Shown piece after piece: positions 22,971 to 33,960 of a stretch of 64,000 nucleotides of DNA (position 1 is the first letter of the stretch; the number at the start of each line of letters is the position of its first letter). The notes under the pieces were generated by a model. That model saw only the letters and a program-made list of their open reading frames with translations. It made no database searches and was not told where the DNA came from. A program made the position numbers and the translations under genes. Source of the DNA: Chinchilla lanigera (Eukaryota; Chordata; Mammalia; Rodentia; Chinchillidae); contig NW_004955417.1 in the NCBI RefSeq assembly GCF_000276665.1, positions 12,934,738 through 12,998,737 of the forward strand, given 5' to 3'.

Positions 22971-24129
22971 TTTTAATTTTATAAATAGCTATACTCCTCA
23001 ATTTATGTATGTGTAGCACATTTTAAACATCTGTGTTCAAAATGACCATTGTGGAAGGGTCATTGGCTTCACTTAAGGCCTGGTGTTTGGTTCTAACTAC
23101 TGCTTGAGGTCTTAAATGAGGCTCTTCGAAAAAGAAATTTTATACAAATTGTTTACTTTATTAAAGACTGCATAACCTACAGTGGCTTTTTAAAAACCAG
23201 CGTGTGTGATTTCACTATGAGTTTTCAAATGTTACACAATTGTTGAAGAACGAAAGCTTACCAGTTTCAACAGTGAAAATGAGAATAATTGAGATTTAAG
23301 TGCCAGAGTGGCCGATTGCTGAGGCATCTCTTAGAAGCTCTGTTACCACGGGACCCTCACTCAATTGTGTGGCCTTTATGGTTGTATAGGAGATTTTTGC
23401 CTTTAGAACCTGTTGTCTGGCTTTAAAAATGCTGCCATGTTAGAGTAATGGAACGGCTCATAATGTTACCTTTATCATCATTATTTGATTAGTTTTAGCC
23501 ATAGGTGGCTTAAAAAACCAGTTCAACCAAAAAACTAACATATGTACAGAAAGAAAAGAAATAGACTACCTGTAACTTAGCTATAAAATTGGAAGTCTAA
23601 GCTGTACTTGAAATAACTTCTATAGGTGGCCCTTCTATTTAAAAAATCATAATATTACCACTCCTGAAACGCCTAGGTTGCTATTGCTATTAAGAAAATT
23701 GCATAATTTCCTTTTACCCTTACAATGTCTTCACAACTTTCCTGACAGTACAGGCTGAGAAACAACTCTCAAGATCCAGTTTAGAGTCTGTACTATGCCC
23801 TTCAGTCAAGAGTAAATATAAGGATGCAAATTCTGCTCACATGAAAATAATCTGCTGATTCCTTTCAACTGATGTTAGTACATGGATCTGTCTCATAAAA
23901 TAGCAGCTTTGTGGCAAGAGAATCTGAAAAATCTCTTTTGGCTTCACATCTGTTTAGTTTGTAATCAGAGAAAACTAAAAGGGCCTCATCTGAAATTTTG
24001 TTTGATGACTCCTAATTTAAATATTTGCCACCAACTCCCCTTGTGTGTATTGAACACAATTTAGGATGGATAGGGAATATTGACCATTTCTTTAACTTTG
24101 AGTGACATTTTTGAAATATCTACCCCCTG
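22971..24129. other. Unique AT-rich intronic sequence
   Basis: Nothing recognised. Confidence 0.4.
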
Positions 24130-24245
24130 GACCAGGAGGATTCAAACAAAGCAGTTAAGACTTTTCTGTAAAGCTTGTTACACATGCAGATTCCTGAATC
24201 CCACACCCCATATACTAATTTCCTAAGTGTAGAGCACTTGCAGAG
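24130..24245 (+). mobile_element. MER5A-like hAT-Charlie DNA transposon fragment
   Basis: AAGCTTGTTACACATGCAGA followed by TTCCTGAATCCCACACCCCA resembles the MER5A core (..GTTAAAACACAGATT..GGGCCCCACCCC..). Ends are not clear. Confidence 0.45.
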
Positions 24246-25779
24246 GAATCTTCTTTTCCTCTATTTCCCTGATTATTAAGATGCAGAGCATCAAGGAGCC
24301 ATCTTTGGAGTCTTTATTTAGCTTCTTCATGCAGAATTACCTATTGTAAACCCAAGAATTTAGTGATCAAGGTAGTATTTTCCCAGGTTTATTATAATGT
24401 TACCAGATTCAGTACCAAAAGGATAACAATGGGGCCGCTTACTCAGAACAACAGTTTGCTGGGTGCTGAGCACGCTCCTGAGTAGGATGAGCTGGGTGAT
24501 TTCCAGACCCTACTGCTGATGCTCCAGCAACATTGTGCAACTTATTACCACGGCTTACTTTTCTAGTGTGTGAGCGGAGATAATCATCTTTGCCTCCTAC
24601 CCACATAATGCCAATGCTCCAACAAATATTGAGGCACAATTATAAAAAGAAACTAATTTCTGCATGGAGGTATAATTATATAAGTAACAGGTTTCTAGAA
24701 ACCAAAATCCAATAAAAAAAAATCCAGCATTTTCTTTATGTTGTATAATAATTTCCATCAGTTTTAGGTGATAGTTTGTTTCAAAAACCACTTCCTCAGA
24801 GGCGTTCTCAGAACTGTCTACCTTACCTCCATCCTGTCTCAATTCATTTTGATAAAGATGCAGAGATGGCAAATTAAATGGCATGTTTTTTAACCACCCG
24901 CTAAAGGGTGTCCTTGGAAATCTTACATTTCCCACACTCAGAAGCTAGGAGGTCAACCATATTTGACTTGCTGAGAATAACAACCAGCTGCTGAGCTAGC
25001 CTAGGATACTGTGTGGGATAAAAAGTCAGGTTCAACCACAAAATCCTCCCCCATAGTGAGTCAGTGTGTGGGTGCCTGTATGCAAGACCTCATATGGGAG
25101 CAGAAGGAGCTGAGTAGGGGAAAGCTTTCAAATGGTTTCTTGGAATTAGAACTCGTGCAAGGGAGTACTGTTGCCCACCCTCACTAGAGAAAGTTGACTC
25201 ATTGTTTTACCCACCTCATGCTCTCCCAACACTTTGGTGCACCTGCAAGTCAGAACAGAGCAGCTAAAGTGCAGGCCCTTTTCCCATTGCTTTGTCTAAG
25301 ACCAGAAACTCATCCATGGTTGATCAAGCTGGATTTATTACTCACTGCAGTGAAGAACACATGCATTGGGGAGTCACAAGGCATCTCAGTAAAAGGGTGT
25401 TAGAAAGGATCTGAGGATTTGGATTTGGATTACAGACAGGTTTGGGTAGTAAGCAGAGGCTGTCTCTAGATTAGGTCCTATCAGGAGTGGAAAAAGTCCT
25501 ATACTTGAGTATCTTAATAAATTGCATCTGAAGGAAGGGCATCTTGGAGGGAGATTGAGACTATAACTGATACATAAGCAATAGTCACTCATTATTCAGA
25601 ATGGGCATGTTTGACTTCTTGTGGTTTGCACAATGAATTTGTTTTTTCTGAGCTTAGACAAAGCAACTTGTTTTGACTTGCTTTGTCCCTTTGTTCTGTG
25701 ATATTAGTTAGGTGTCTGGCAGGATTTAAGACAGACATACACTTGTAAATGTCACCCTGGTTCCCAGATTTCAGCCACT
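24246..25779. other. Unique intronic sequence
   Basis: Nothing recognised with confidence. Confidence 0.4.
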
Positions 25780-25904
25780 GCCTTCTTCTCCCTCTGTCTC
25801 TCTGTCTCTCACCCTCTCTCTCTTCTTCACTTTCTCCTTCTCCCCCTCCCCCTCTCCCTTCCTCCCCCTCCTCTTCCTCCTCCTCCTCTTTCTCCTCCTC
25901 CTCA

Positions 25905-25939
<35 letters not shown>

Positions 25940-26178
25940 CTCCTCCTCTTCCNNNNNNNNNNNNNNNNNNNNNNNNNNNNNNNNNNNNNNNNNNNNNNNN
26001 NNNNNNNNNNNNNNNNNNNNNNNNNNNNNNNNNNNNNNNNNNNNNNNNNNNNNNNNNNNNNNNNNNNNNNNNNNNNNNNNNNNNNNNNNNNNNNNNNNNN
26101 NNNNNNNNNNCTTCTCCTTCTCCTTGTTCTTCTCTTCCTCCTCCTCCTCCTCCTTCTTCGCGTTTCTTCTTTTTTTCC
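25780..26178. repeat. Pyrimidine-rich low-complexity tract, (TCC)n/(CTT)n
   Basis: A near-pure plus-strand polypyrimidine tract built of TCC, CTT and TC units on both sides of an assembly gap. It generates Ser-rich and Glu/Arg-rich spurious ORFs on the two strands. The unresolved centre means its true length is unknown. Confidence 0.95.
25953..26110. other. Assembly gap (158 N)
   Basis: A run of N inside the TCC-rich tract. The length is probably an estimate from the assembly. Confidence 0.99.
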
Positions 26179-26484
26179 AGAACAAATATCTTTGAAATAT
26201 AAAATCAGTTTTAAAGCAATAGGCAAAGATTTTAGGGTCTTCTCACAGGTACTATTTTTTAAATTAACATCCAGCTTTGCCATTGTTCATTTACCATCAG
26301 TTAACCTGATCTCAAAATGCATGTATCTAGCATTTATGAACTTATGCATTGAGAACACTTGGGGATTTAGGAACAGCAAGAGTGGAGAGAATTTTCTATC
26401 ATGAAACTGGATCAGTAGGGAAATAAAAGATCAAAAAAAAAGTAAGTTGTTTCCTAAGCCTATGGGAAGGAGAGAAAGAGAGAC

Positions 26485-26488
<4 letters not shown>
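26179..26488. other. Unique intronic sequence
   Basis: Nothing recognised. Confidence 0.4.
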
Positions 26489-26543
<55 letters not shown>

Positions 26544-26577
26544 GAGAGAGAGAAAGAGAGAGAGAGAGGAGAGAGAT
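26489..26577. repeat. Compound microsatellite (CA)n(GA)n
   Basis: An uninterrupted CA run of about 24 units passes directly into a GA-rich run of about 40 bp. Confidence 0.97.
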
Positions 26578-28259
26578 TGAATTTAACAAATATTTGAGAA
26601 AGAAAATATCAGGCTCATCTGAACTCTTACTGCCCCTTGAGAGGCTGCAATTATCCTGAATAGCTCCAGAACCATTAACCAACAAAGAACATGATTCCTG
26701 CCATTTAATTATTTGTTTATGTTTATGTATATGAGTGTATGCATGTGTCTATTGCTCCTGTTTGACATATAATACTGAAATTATGGGCTGCTGAAATTAT
26801 GGTAACGAGCAGCCAATGTTCCAGAAGGAATTTCTCACTTTATAAGTAAGGGTGAAATATGTGGGATGGAAACTCCAATAGAAAACTGCGTGCAACATGT
26901 AGTTTTAACACCCACTACCTTTGAAATCTGTCAGAAATCTGTCATCAGTGTTATCCCTCAGAATCCTAAGGCTTAAAGACTATGAAATGTTCTTTTTCTT
27001 ATGAGTATAGAGTGGTTTGAGGGGATACATTTCTTTTTCCAAAAGGTACCTCGGCAGAACCAACCTGTAGAGAAGGAGCCTTCCTCAAGAAGTCTGGGGA
27101 ACAACCCTGGCATGATGTAAATGGCACAGGGAACTATGGAGGCTGAGCCCAGGCTTGATGCTTATGCTGACCCAGGAAAAACAATGATCCTTTCCTTCTG
27201 CACTCTACAAGCTCTAGGCCTGCTGAGAGGCTGAAGTACCAATCAGGGTCTGAAGTTTTTATAGAAAACCATTGACCAGCCATTTCTTTTCCTTCTACTT
27301 TAAATCTAAGGTTTTGTCTATGGCCAATAGACATAGTCTGTGACCCCACATCATTCTAGAGTTTGTTTTGTGGTGTCCAAAGTCCCCTGAATTAGTGTTC
27401 ATTATACATGTCCCATATGATCTGAGAATCACAATGGTAGGGAATGCCCTTGGCATGCCCTTTCCTCTGTCAAAAATATGAAAATCTTCTTGCTTCTTTT
27501 TTCTTTTCCTTTTTCTCTTTTGAGAGTGAGCATCCTGAGAACAAAATTCTTCTCTGATAATTCTTATAAAACACTTTTGTGCTTCACTCTCCAAGGACTA
27601 AGAATTGGACACATAATTCTCCACTCATTTCTCAAGTGTCAAGAGAGAATTGAGTTTAAAGGCTCCAATTCCCTCGCAGGTTACACTGTCTATCTAGATG
27701 AATTAATATTCAACACAGCTTTGGGAAAATCTCAGATGATTTGCAGGTTTGCAAATTGTTCAGACCTGTAATAAAATCTCAGGCTGAGGAAATCACTAAA
27801 TGCTTCCTGACATGAGCTGTTCTCCCAGAGGTCCCACATCTTGGACCGATTTGCTCACCTGGCTTTGCTGCCCCATCCGTGTCAGACGGCCTTGGGAAAG
27901 TCACATACACTCACTAATATGGTGCCACAGAAAAGTCATGGTCTCCAGTCTTGCTGGCACCTTCCTTGAGACCTTACAATCCTGCTGTGAGTTCCGAATC
28001 AACCCCTTACCCAAGCTGCCATCGTTGATGTAATTCTCCTACCCATCACTTTCCCCCTGGTCAGCAAAGGACGGCCCACTTCCCCACCCATTTCCACTCT
28101 TCCTTTCAAATAAAATAGGATGTGTCCTTCGTATCCAGGGCACGTTCTGAGTCTGCCTACTCTGCACCCTCACGCCCCTCAAACTGGCACTTATTCTAGC
28201 CTGTGTATTCAATTCTCTGTCTTCACTGATGTTTTTCTTTCAGAATAGAAACTATTTCT
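26578..28259. other. Unique intronic sequence; possible L2 at 28050-28250
   Basis: 26578-28050 shows nothing recognisable. 28050-28250 is CT-rich with ACTCTGCACCCTCACGCCCC, loosely L2-like. It may be an upstream part of the plus-strand L2 at 28.9 kb. Confidence 0.35.
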
Positions 28260-28261
28260 TA

Positions 28262-28297
<36 letters not shown>

Positions 28298-28303
28298 AAA
28301 AAA
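28260..28303. repeat. (CA)n followed by an A run
   Basis: About 24 bp of CA dinucleotides, then about 19 A residues. I found no SINE body next to it. Confidence 0.95.
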
Positions 28304-28929
28304 CTTTACTGGACACCCTGCTCTTCTACCTCTTTCTCATCTCTGCAGCTAAACTTTAAGGTTTTCTTCCTCTCACTCATTCCTTCTCTCACCACAGTCT
28401 GAATCCAACCTGGAGTGCCTATCAAGACTCTTGGCTTTCAAAGACCTTACACATACTCAAAGGTCCTCCTTTTGGGCAAATCAAAGGGGCCCATTCTAGT
28501 GCTTTTTCTACTTCATTACTCTGAAGCACTGACAGTTGACTGTCACCTATCTCTTGAAACTCTATTTAGATAGTTTTTGATTTAATATGGTTTAACTGAT
28601 GATTTTTTAAAAGTTTGTGATGGTGTGAAAGTGATATGCATTCAGTAGTAACTGAAATTCAGAGTTTGAGTTTTGACCTTTCTCTAGGCTGGGGAAACAT
28701 GGTCCCTAGATAGCCTTTAGGTGCTGGGCAGCAGCAGGGAGCTGCAGCTCCTAGTCAATCACAAGGATAAACAACTGATTTGTAGTGGAGAGTGTTGCTA
28801 AGATGTTTGGTTAATTGATTAAATGTGTCAAATGCATTTTCAACTAATGGCATTTTGAATTTATTGTGGGTGTATTGAAACATAACTGATCATAAGTAGA
28901 GGAGCTTCTATACTTCTTTAGTCTGTACA
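28304..28929. other. Intronic sequence
   Basis: Nothing recognised with confidence. Confidence 0.4.
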
Positions 28930-29172
28930 CCCCCCTTTGCAGGTTTTCACCTCCATCTTCTCCATTCCTTGTTAGATTCCTTTCTTTGTGCTTAAGCATT
29001 AAGTGTTATTAGGATATCATCCTTGGATTCTACTTGTTCTGATCACTGCTCCTGGAAGCTAATGTAATACATCCCCAAATCTCTATCTCTAGCTCCGGGT
29101 GTCCCATCAGCTGATATTACCACTTGGATGACACTTAAACTCAGTATGTCCGAAGTTGAACTTTTATGTCAC
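28930..29172 (+). mobile_element. L2 LINE fragment (ORF2 region), sense
   Basis: It reads CCCCAAATCTCTATCTCTAG, then TACCACTTGGATGACACTTA and CAGTATGTCCGAAGTTGAAC. These are the L2 segments between the reverse transcriptase catalytic motif and the 'MSKTEL' segment. It is broken by the LTR at 29176 and probably resumes at about 29575. Confidence 0.65.
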
Positions 29173-29175
29173 TGC

Positions 29176-29512
29176 CATTATTTGGTTTTCCCATTGCTGA
29201 GACACAATAGCCAACATCCACAACTTGAAGAAAGGTTTAATTTGGCTCAGGAGTTCAGGGACTTCAGTCTATGGTTGTTTGACTCCAAGACAGAAACATC
29301 ATAGCAGAAGGGTGTGTGTGTGGTGAGGTAAAGATGTTTAGTTTATGATACCAAAAAAGCAGACCAGGGGAAGAATATGAGAGAGGAGCGGACTAAGGAC
29401 AGTGTGTAATACCAAGGTCATGACCCACCCATATACCGCAAAGTGTTCTAGTAACCTGTCAGGTGTTTATGAATTCAATCTAGTTCACATATCACAATTA
29501 ATGGTCATACTC
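29176..29512 (-). mobile_element. MaLR-type solo LTR, antisense, inserted in L2
   Basis: TCCCATTGCTGAGACACAAT, GAAAGGTTTAATTTGGCTCA, and a terminal part with ATGAATTCAATCTAGTTCAC and 'cacaattaatgg' match the layout of the other two copies. L2 sequence flanks both sides. Confidence 0.6.
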
Positions 29513-29574
29513 ACTCTTATTCCAACCCATCTCTGGAAGTAGAAAATTATTGCTGTGCATATTCAAACCTAAAA

Positions 29575-30110
29575 GCTTTGCATAGCTTACATCCACCTTC
29601 CTTGTTTGCCTTTACCATTCAGTCAATCCTTAGACATACCAATTCTACCTCCTAAAGGTAGCCTTTCCACTTATCATTGTGGTGTTGCCTTAAAATCTAC
29701 CTCAAATTTTCTGATTGCTGCGTTGATTCTAGGTATCCCTCTAAAATGTGGCTTCCCATTGCTTGTGGGTCATACTCCTGAGTTTAGCATACAATATCCT
29801 TTGTGACCTTTCATCTGCCAACCTCCCTACCTGATCACTAACCAGTCTTCCAAGTGGTGTGTACTCTCCCCATAGCATATGACTGGACATTTCTTAAAGA
29901 CACCAAATTATTTCACAGTTCCCTGGTTTATATTCTGCTCCATCTGCTTTGAACATTCTTTCTGGCCTGCCTGTCTCAGCCAATAGCTTCTTAACATATT
30001 TAGATCCCTTAGGAGACGTTATGAAGCACTGCTGCTGTTTTTCTTATCATCCCTCTCTACTCCACCTCTAGGTCTTCAGAGCAAGCCTGTAACAGCGTTA
30101 ATGATAGTAT
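29575..30110 (+). mobile_element. L2 LINE fragment, continuation after LTR
   Basis: 'taccaattctacctcctaaa' resembles the L2 segment that follows the one at 29172. AAAATGTGGCTTCCCATTGC, then 'gtgacctttcatctgccaac' and CTGCTTTGAACATTCTTTCT follow the order of the L2 C-terminal coding region. Heavily decayed. Confidence 0.6.
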
Positions 30111-30284
30111 GTTGTTATTGATTACTTATTTTATATACCACCAAGTTCTGAGTTTTACTTTTCACACTTCCATTACCTTTCTCAACTCTAAAGGAATTTG
30201 ACTATTTCTGTTTAAAATAACAAAAATGACCTAAATTTTCCAGAGCAAATAATAATGATGGTGATAATGGTGATGACGATAAGT

Positions 30285-30440
30285 ACCTATATCGAGTCCT
30301 GTGTACTAGTAATTGCTAAATGTTTCCATTTACTAATTTCACTTAATGGATGAGAAAACTGAAGCTGAGCGAGGTAAGTGCCTTGGGCAACTCTCATGGC
30401 CTATGAGTGATGGAGCGGGGTTTGAACACATGAAACATTA
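30285..30440 (-). mobile_element. MIR SINE fragment, antisense
   Basis: ATGGATGAGAAAACTGAAGC, then GAGGTAAGTGCCTTGGGCAA, then GATGGAGCGGGGTTTGAACA on the plus strand match reverse-complement MIR. Confidence 0.7.
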
Positions 30441-31370
30441 GAGATCCAAAATAGAACAAATATGATCCATGTCCCAGTACTAACTTTATTTCTACTACTT
30501 TATGAGAGGCAGCTTGGAAAAGCCATTCAAAATATTTGTTAGCAATCTACTTTTTGTTATTTTAAATTCAGTCTGTAACTGAAGCCTAGGCCCTCCTTCA
30601 AGTTTACCTTCTGAAAATGGAAATAGTGGGCACAATAACTGAATAACTGGGCAAAATATTATACACGCTAAAACATATAAGTGTTTGAAAATTAAAAAGA
30701 CGTAAAGTTTAAACTAGTGGAGGAATACTATACTCCAGAAAGTCATTTCACCTGATCTATTCCTGAAAAGCGGAGTCCTTATGGGTAAAGGTGGCAGAGA
30801 AATGAAGACTATGGGATTTATGACGTCTCAGGGAAATTCCATAGGGAATAGAACAACTTCTATTACCTTGCTGCATGACAAAGGAGTTAAACAAAGGTAC
30901 ATTTTTGGCAGAATCTTCCTGCCCACAGGGAAGGAAAGAAGAGCGTGTAGTCACTTATGACCCAGAATCTCCTGTTGCTATTCATGGAGTTGAGGAAGTG
31001 ACGTCCAGGAAACTTTAAATTGACAAAAGTTTCCTTCTTAGAATTCAGCCCATTCTAGTATTAGTTGGTGCATTCTATCCATACCCACTTCTAGGACAAA
31101 TAGTTGAGTCTTTTGAATGGTAGCAGGTAAGTCCAGGAGATGACTGAGCCTCCTGGACCTTCATATTTGAGCTCAGTAGGATTCTTGTCCTGAAAAATTT
31201 GCCGATGCTCTTTTCTCAAACTATAGAGCTGTGCTGCTCCTGCTCAAAAAGCAGCTCAGTGGCTTTGACACCTCTCCTTCTCAGAGGATGGCTAATACTT
31301 TCATGTGATGAGTTTATTCCTTTCTTATTTTTTAAGTAGAGAAATATTTTATAGCTGCATTTACTTCAGG
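30441..31370. other. Unique intronic sequence
   Basis: Nothing recognised. Confidence 0.4.
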
Positions 31371-31386
31371 AAAATAACTAGTGACC

Positions 31387-31489
31387 GGGGCTGGGGGTTT
31401 AGCTCAGCGGCAAAAGCGCCTGCCTGGCAAGCGCAAGGTCGTGAGTTCGATTCCTGGTACCGGAAGAAAAGACAAAAAAAAAAATAAAT
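31387..31489 (+). mobile_element. ID SINE, intact, with target-site duplication
   Basis: A complete tRNA-Ala-derived body: GGGGCTGGGGGTTTAGCTCA contains the A box (TAGCTCAGCGG, 31400-31410), and AGTTCGATTCC (31444-31454) matches the B-box consensus. The body ends TGGTACCGG, followed by an A-rich tail. The flanks 31371-31386 and 31490-31504 share AAATAACTAGTGACC (15 bp), a perfect target-site duplication. It is the best preserved of the four IDs here and probably young. Pol III transcription is possible but not shown. Confidence 0.95.
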
Positions 31490-31504
31490 AAATAACTAGT
31501 GACC

Positions 31505-31965
31505 ATAAACAACCTGAAGTTAGTAGTAGTCAGCTCTGGCATGGCTTCTTGATAAATATGTCAACCTTAGGCTCTCTTCTTCCAGCTTATGAATGTGCAA
31601 AGAATCGTTCTTAAATGTCTGGCTTACTATTTTTAACACATTGCGTGTGAAAGATACTCTAAAAATTGCAAATCTGATTCAGCATACCTATATGCAAATG
31701 TGTGTGTGATTGTAACCCCCATTTTCTAGAATTGTTTTTAAATTAGATGAGTTTTATCACAGCCTCTGTTTCCTTTGTTAGTATAGCTATTCTGATTTGT
31801 TTAAAAGTTTCAAAGTCTTCTCTCATTTCAAATGTAAAGGTGGCCACATCACAGGTTGTTGGAAAGAACTGGAGATAAAAGTGTGATAACACCAGAACTT
31901 TACATTTCCTTCCGAACTTTGCACTTCCTACTGTTTCCTTGATCCCCCGGCGCTCTGCAGCTGCT
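31505..31965. other. Unique intronic sequence
   Basis: Nothing recognised. Confidence 0.4.
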
Positions 31966-31967
31966 TC

Positions 31968-32062
31968 CCATTGAGTAAATGAGGTGTGCCATAAGCCAAG
32001 GCCTGTCCTAGGGTCCGTGGAGTCCCTGTTGAAGAAGACAGTCTCCACCCTCGTGATGTCCA
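31968..32062 (-). mobile_element. L2-like fragment, antisense
   Basis: CATTGAGTAAATGAGGTGTG, CCAAGGCCTGTCCTAGGGTC, GAAGAAGACAGTCTCCACCC and CTCGTGATGTCC follow the antisense L2 pattern seen at 45.45 kb. Confidence 0.5.
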
Positions 32063-33409
32063 GTCAGGTGGCAGCCTCTGCTCTCGTGGTGTGCCCTATC
32101 ATCGTTTTCTTTTCTTTCTTTCAAGTTTCTTTTGACCCACTAGAGAAAAGACATATTCCCTGTCTGTCTATACCAACCCTGCAGAAGGCCTACTTGCTCC
32201 TCTAGAATTACTCTGTATTTTCAAAAACCTTCCTCAAACATTCCTTGAATTAATTTTGAGGTGTAAATCTAGATAACACAACGTGGCAGTGTACCCCTGC
32301 TCTTATGAGAACCTTGCTAAAGTTCATATTAGATTGTATCCAGGGCACACTCAGAGTGGCTGTGTTTGTCCTAAGGGTCCCGGTGCAGACCATACATACC
32401 CCTTTGGAGGAAGAAGGTTCTCCAGCAACTGGAAGAATGAGCAATTCCTTTACATTTCCTCCTGTAAGGAAAAAAGGACTATGCAAGTCACATCCCAGAA
32501 ACAGCCATTGGTTCCTGTGATTCTCTAAAGTGGACAGACAAACATAATTCTGCAATGATCTAAGGTTCTCTGTGTGTGCACATATGTGTACGTGTATATT
32601 TGTGTGTATGTATACATACATATTGATATTTATAATAAAAATTTAGAGAGTATTATTATGGGAGAGATTAGTTTGGGCCAGCTAACTGTAAATTTAGTTT
32701 AATCAAACAAGTAGTTGTTTTTCCTCAAGATGCCACATTTCCCAAGATGAAATTCCTTGAAAAAATCCCCAAATTCCTTTCCTGTCAGACTTAGAAGGGA
32801 TAGGTGTTCTCTTTGGTGGGTTCAACTCCACTCTTGTGCATTTAAGTTAGAGAAAAGCTGAAAATGTATTTTTCTGAGTAAGTAGCTTCTCCTAGTTCTA
32901 AATGCTCACCACACCCAAAATGTTGCAAGAGCAGCTCTACTTGTCCTCAAGGAATACAGTAAATGAAAGGAAATATACTAATGAGCACAATGATTCAAAA
33001 TCTCTTGAAATGTTCCCAAATGTGGTGGAACTTTCTGCACAACTCACTGAGAAACTGATATTTTAGATCTTTCTTTAGTGTACCCAGGAACTCCATCTCC
33101 TCCTTATAATCCCTGTACAAGTTTTGTCCTACGAATTCCTAAAGTATCTTACTTAACAGTAATATAGATTTCTTAGAGTTAGAATACTGTGGAAGAATGT
33201 AATGAGCTGATGTTTCAAGTATGTTTACTTGTCTAATCCCCTGACAACAGCTAGCTACACCCATACTACCAAGACAACCACTTTACTGATTCAGTGATGA
33301 GTTGCACAACAGTGAAATGACATTGTTCCTTTACAGACAGTGAAAACACAGGTGTGGTTACTGTGGTCAAAGTTTACAGTCGAGACATGAATAGTAGAAG
33401 TGTGAGCCC
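32063..33409. other. Unique intronic sequence with a TG/TA-rich patch
   Basis: 32570-32640 is a mixed TG/TA/CA simple patch. Otherwise nothing recognised. Confidence 0.4.
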
Positions 33410-33525
33410 CAACTGAAATGTGAGCTCCATGAGAGGCAGCCCCATTCACTGCTGAATCCCTCATATGTTGATCAGTACCTAGAAAATGGTAGAGTCCTCA
33501 AGAATTATTTGTTGAATTAATAGTG
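33410..33525 (+). mobile_element. L2 LINE 3'-end fragment
   Basis: AATGTGAGCTCCATGAGAGG, then ATTCACTGCTGAATCCCTCA, then CAGTACCTAGAAAATGGTAG and ATTATTTGTTGAATTAA match the L2 terminal pattern. Confidence 0.65.
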
Positions 33526-33814
33526 ATCACACAGAATAGAGCAGCCTATCAAGTATTAAAACAGTAACAGCAAAAGGGAAAGGGTATGGCAGGAATAAGG
33601 AAGCCTTTGTGAAGATGGTGGGGTTCACCAGAGCTGTGAAAAGTTGCAAGAGAGGGAGGAATGGGTTCATGATACAAGGAGAGAAGACAAGAGAGATTGT
33701 AGGGGATGGAATGAGCGTGAGGCAGTGAGATGAGGAATTGCCTCTCGTCAGAATAATTGCACAGAGCAGTAATAGAAATCAGCAGATCAGACATGGGGAA
33801 TGGACTTAGGCACA
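33526..33814. other. Intronic sequence
   Basis: Purine-rich on the plus strand, possibly old L2 antisense. Not resolvable by eye. Confidence 0.3.
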
Positions 33815-33960
33815 TCATCTCAGTTTGTGTCCTAGCTTTGTCATTTATTCAATAACTAGACAAACAACTTCTTCCAGCCTCATTTAATATCTATAATTGG
33901 GAATAATACATAGGACATACATCAAATAAAATCAAGGAGATATTATAGGTTAAAAAATTA
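33815..33960 (+). mobile_element. MIR SINE fragment
   Basis: 'gtcctagctttgtcatttat', then ACAACTTCTTCCAGCCTCAT, then 'atatctataattgggaataat' in MIR order. Confidence 0.5.

Noticed and set aside
25592..26283. Long Glu-rich, Arg-rich and Ser-rich ORFs
   Set aside because: They are translations of the pyrimidine-rich low-complexity tract and span an N gap. There is no splice or coding signal.
31387..31462. Possible tRNA gene (A and B boxes present)
   Set aside because: The sequence is an ID SINE with an A-rich tail and target duplication. The cloverleaf does not hold in the anticodon arm.
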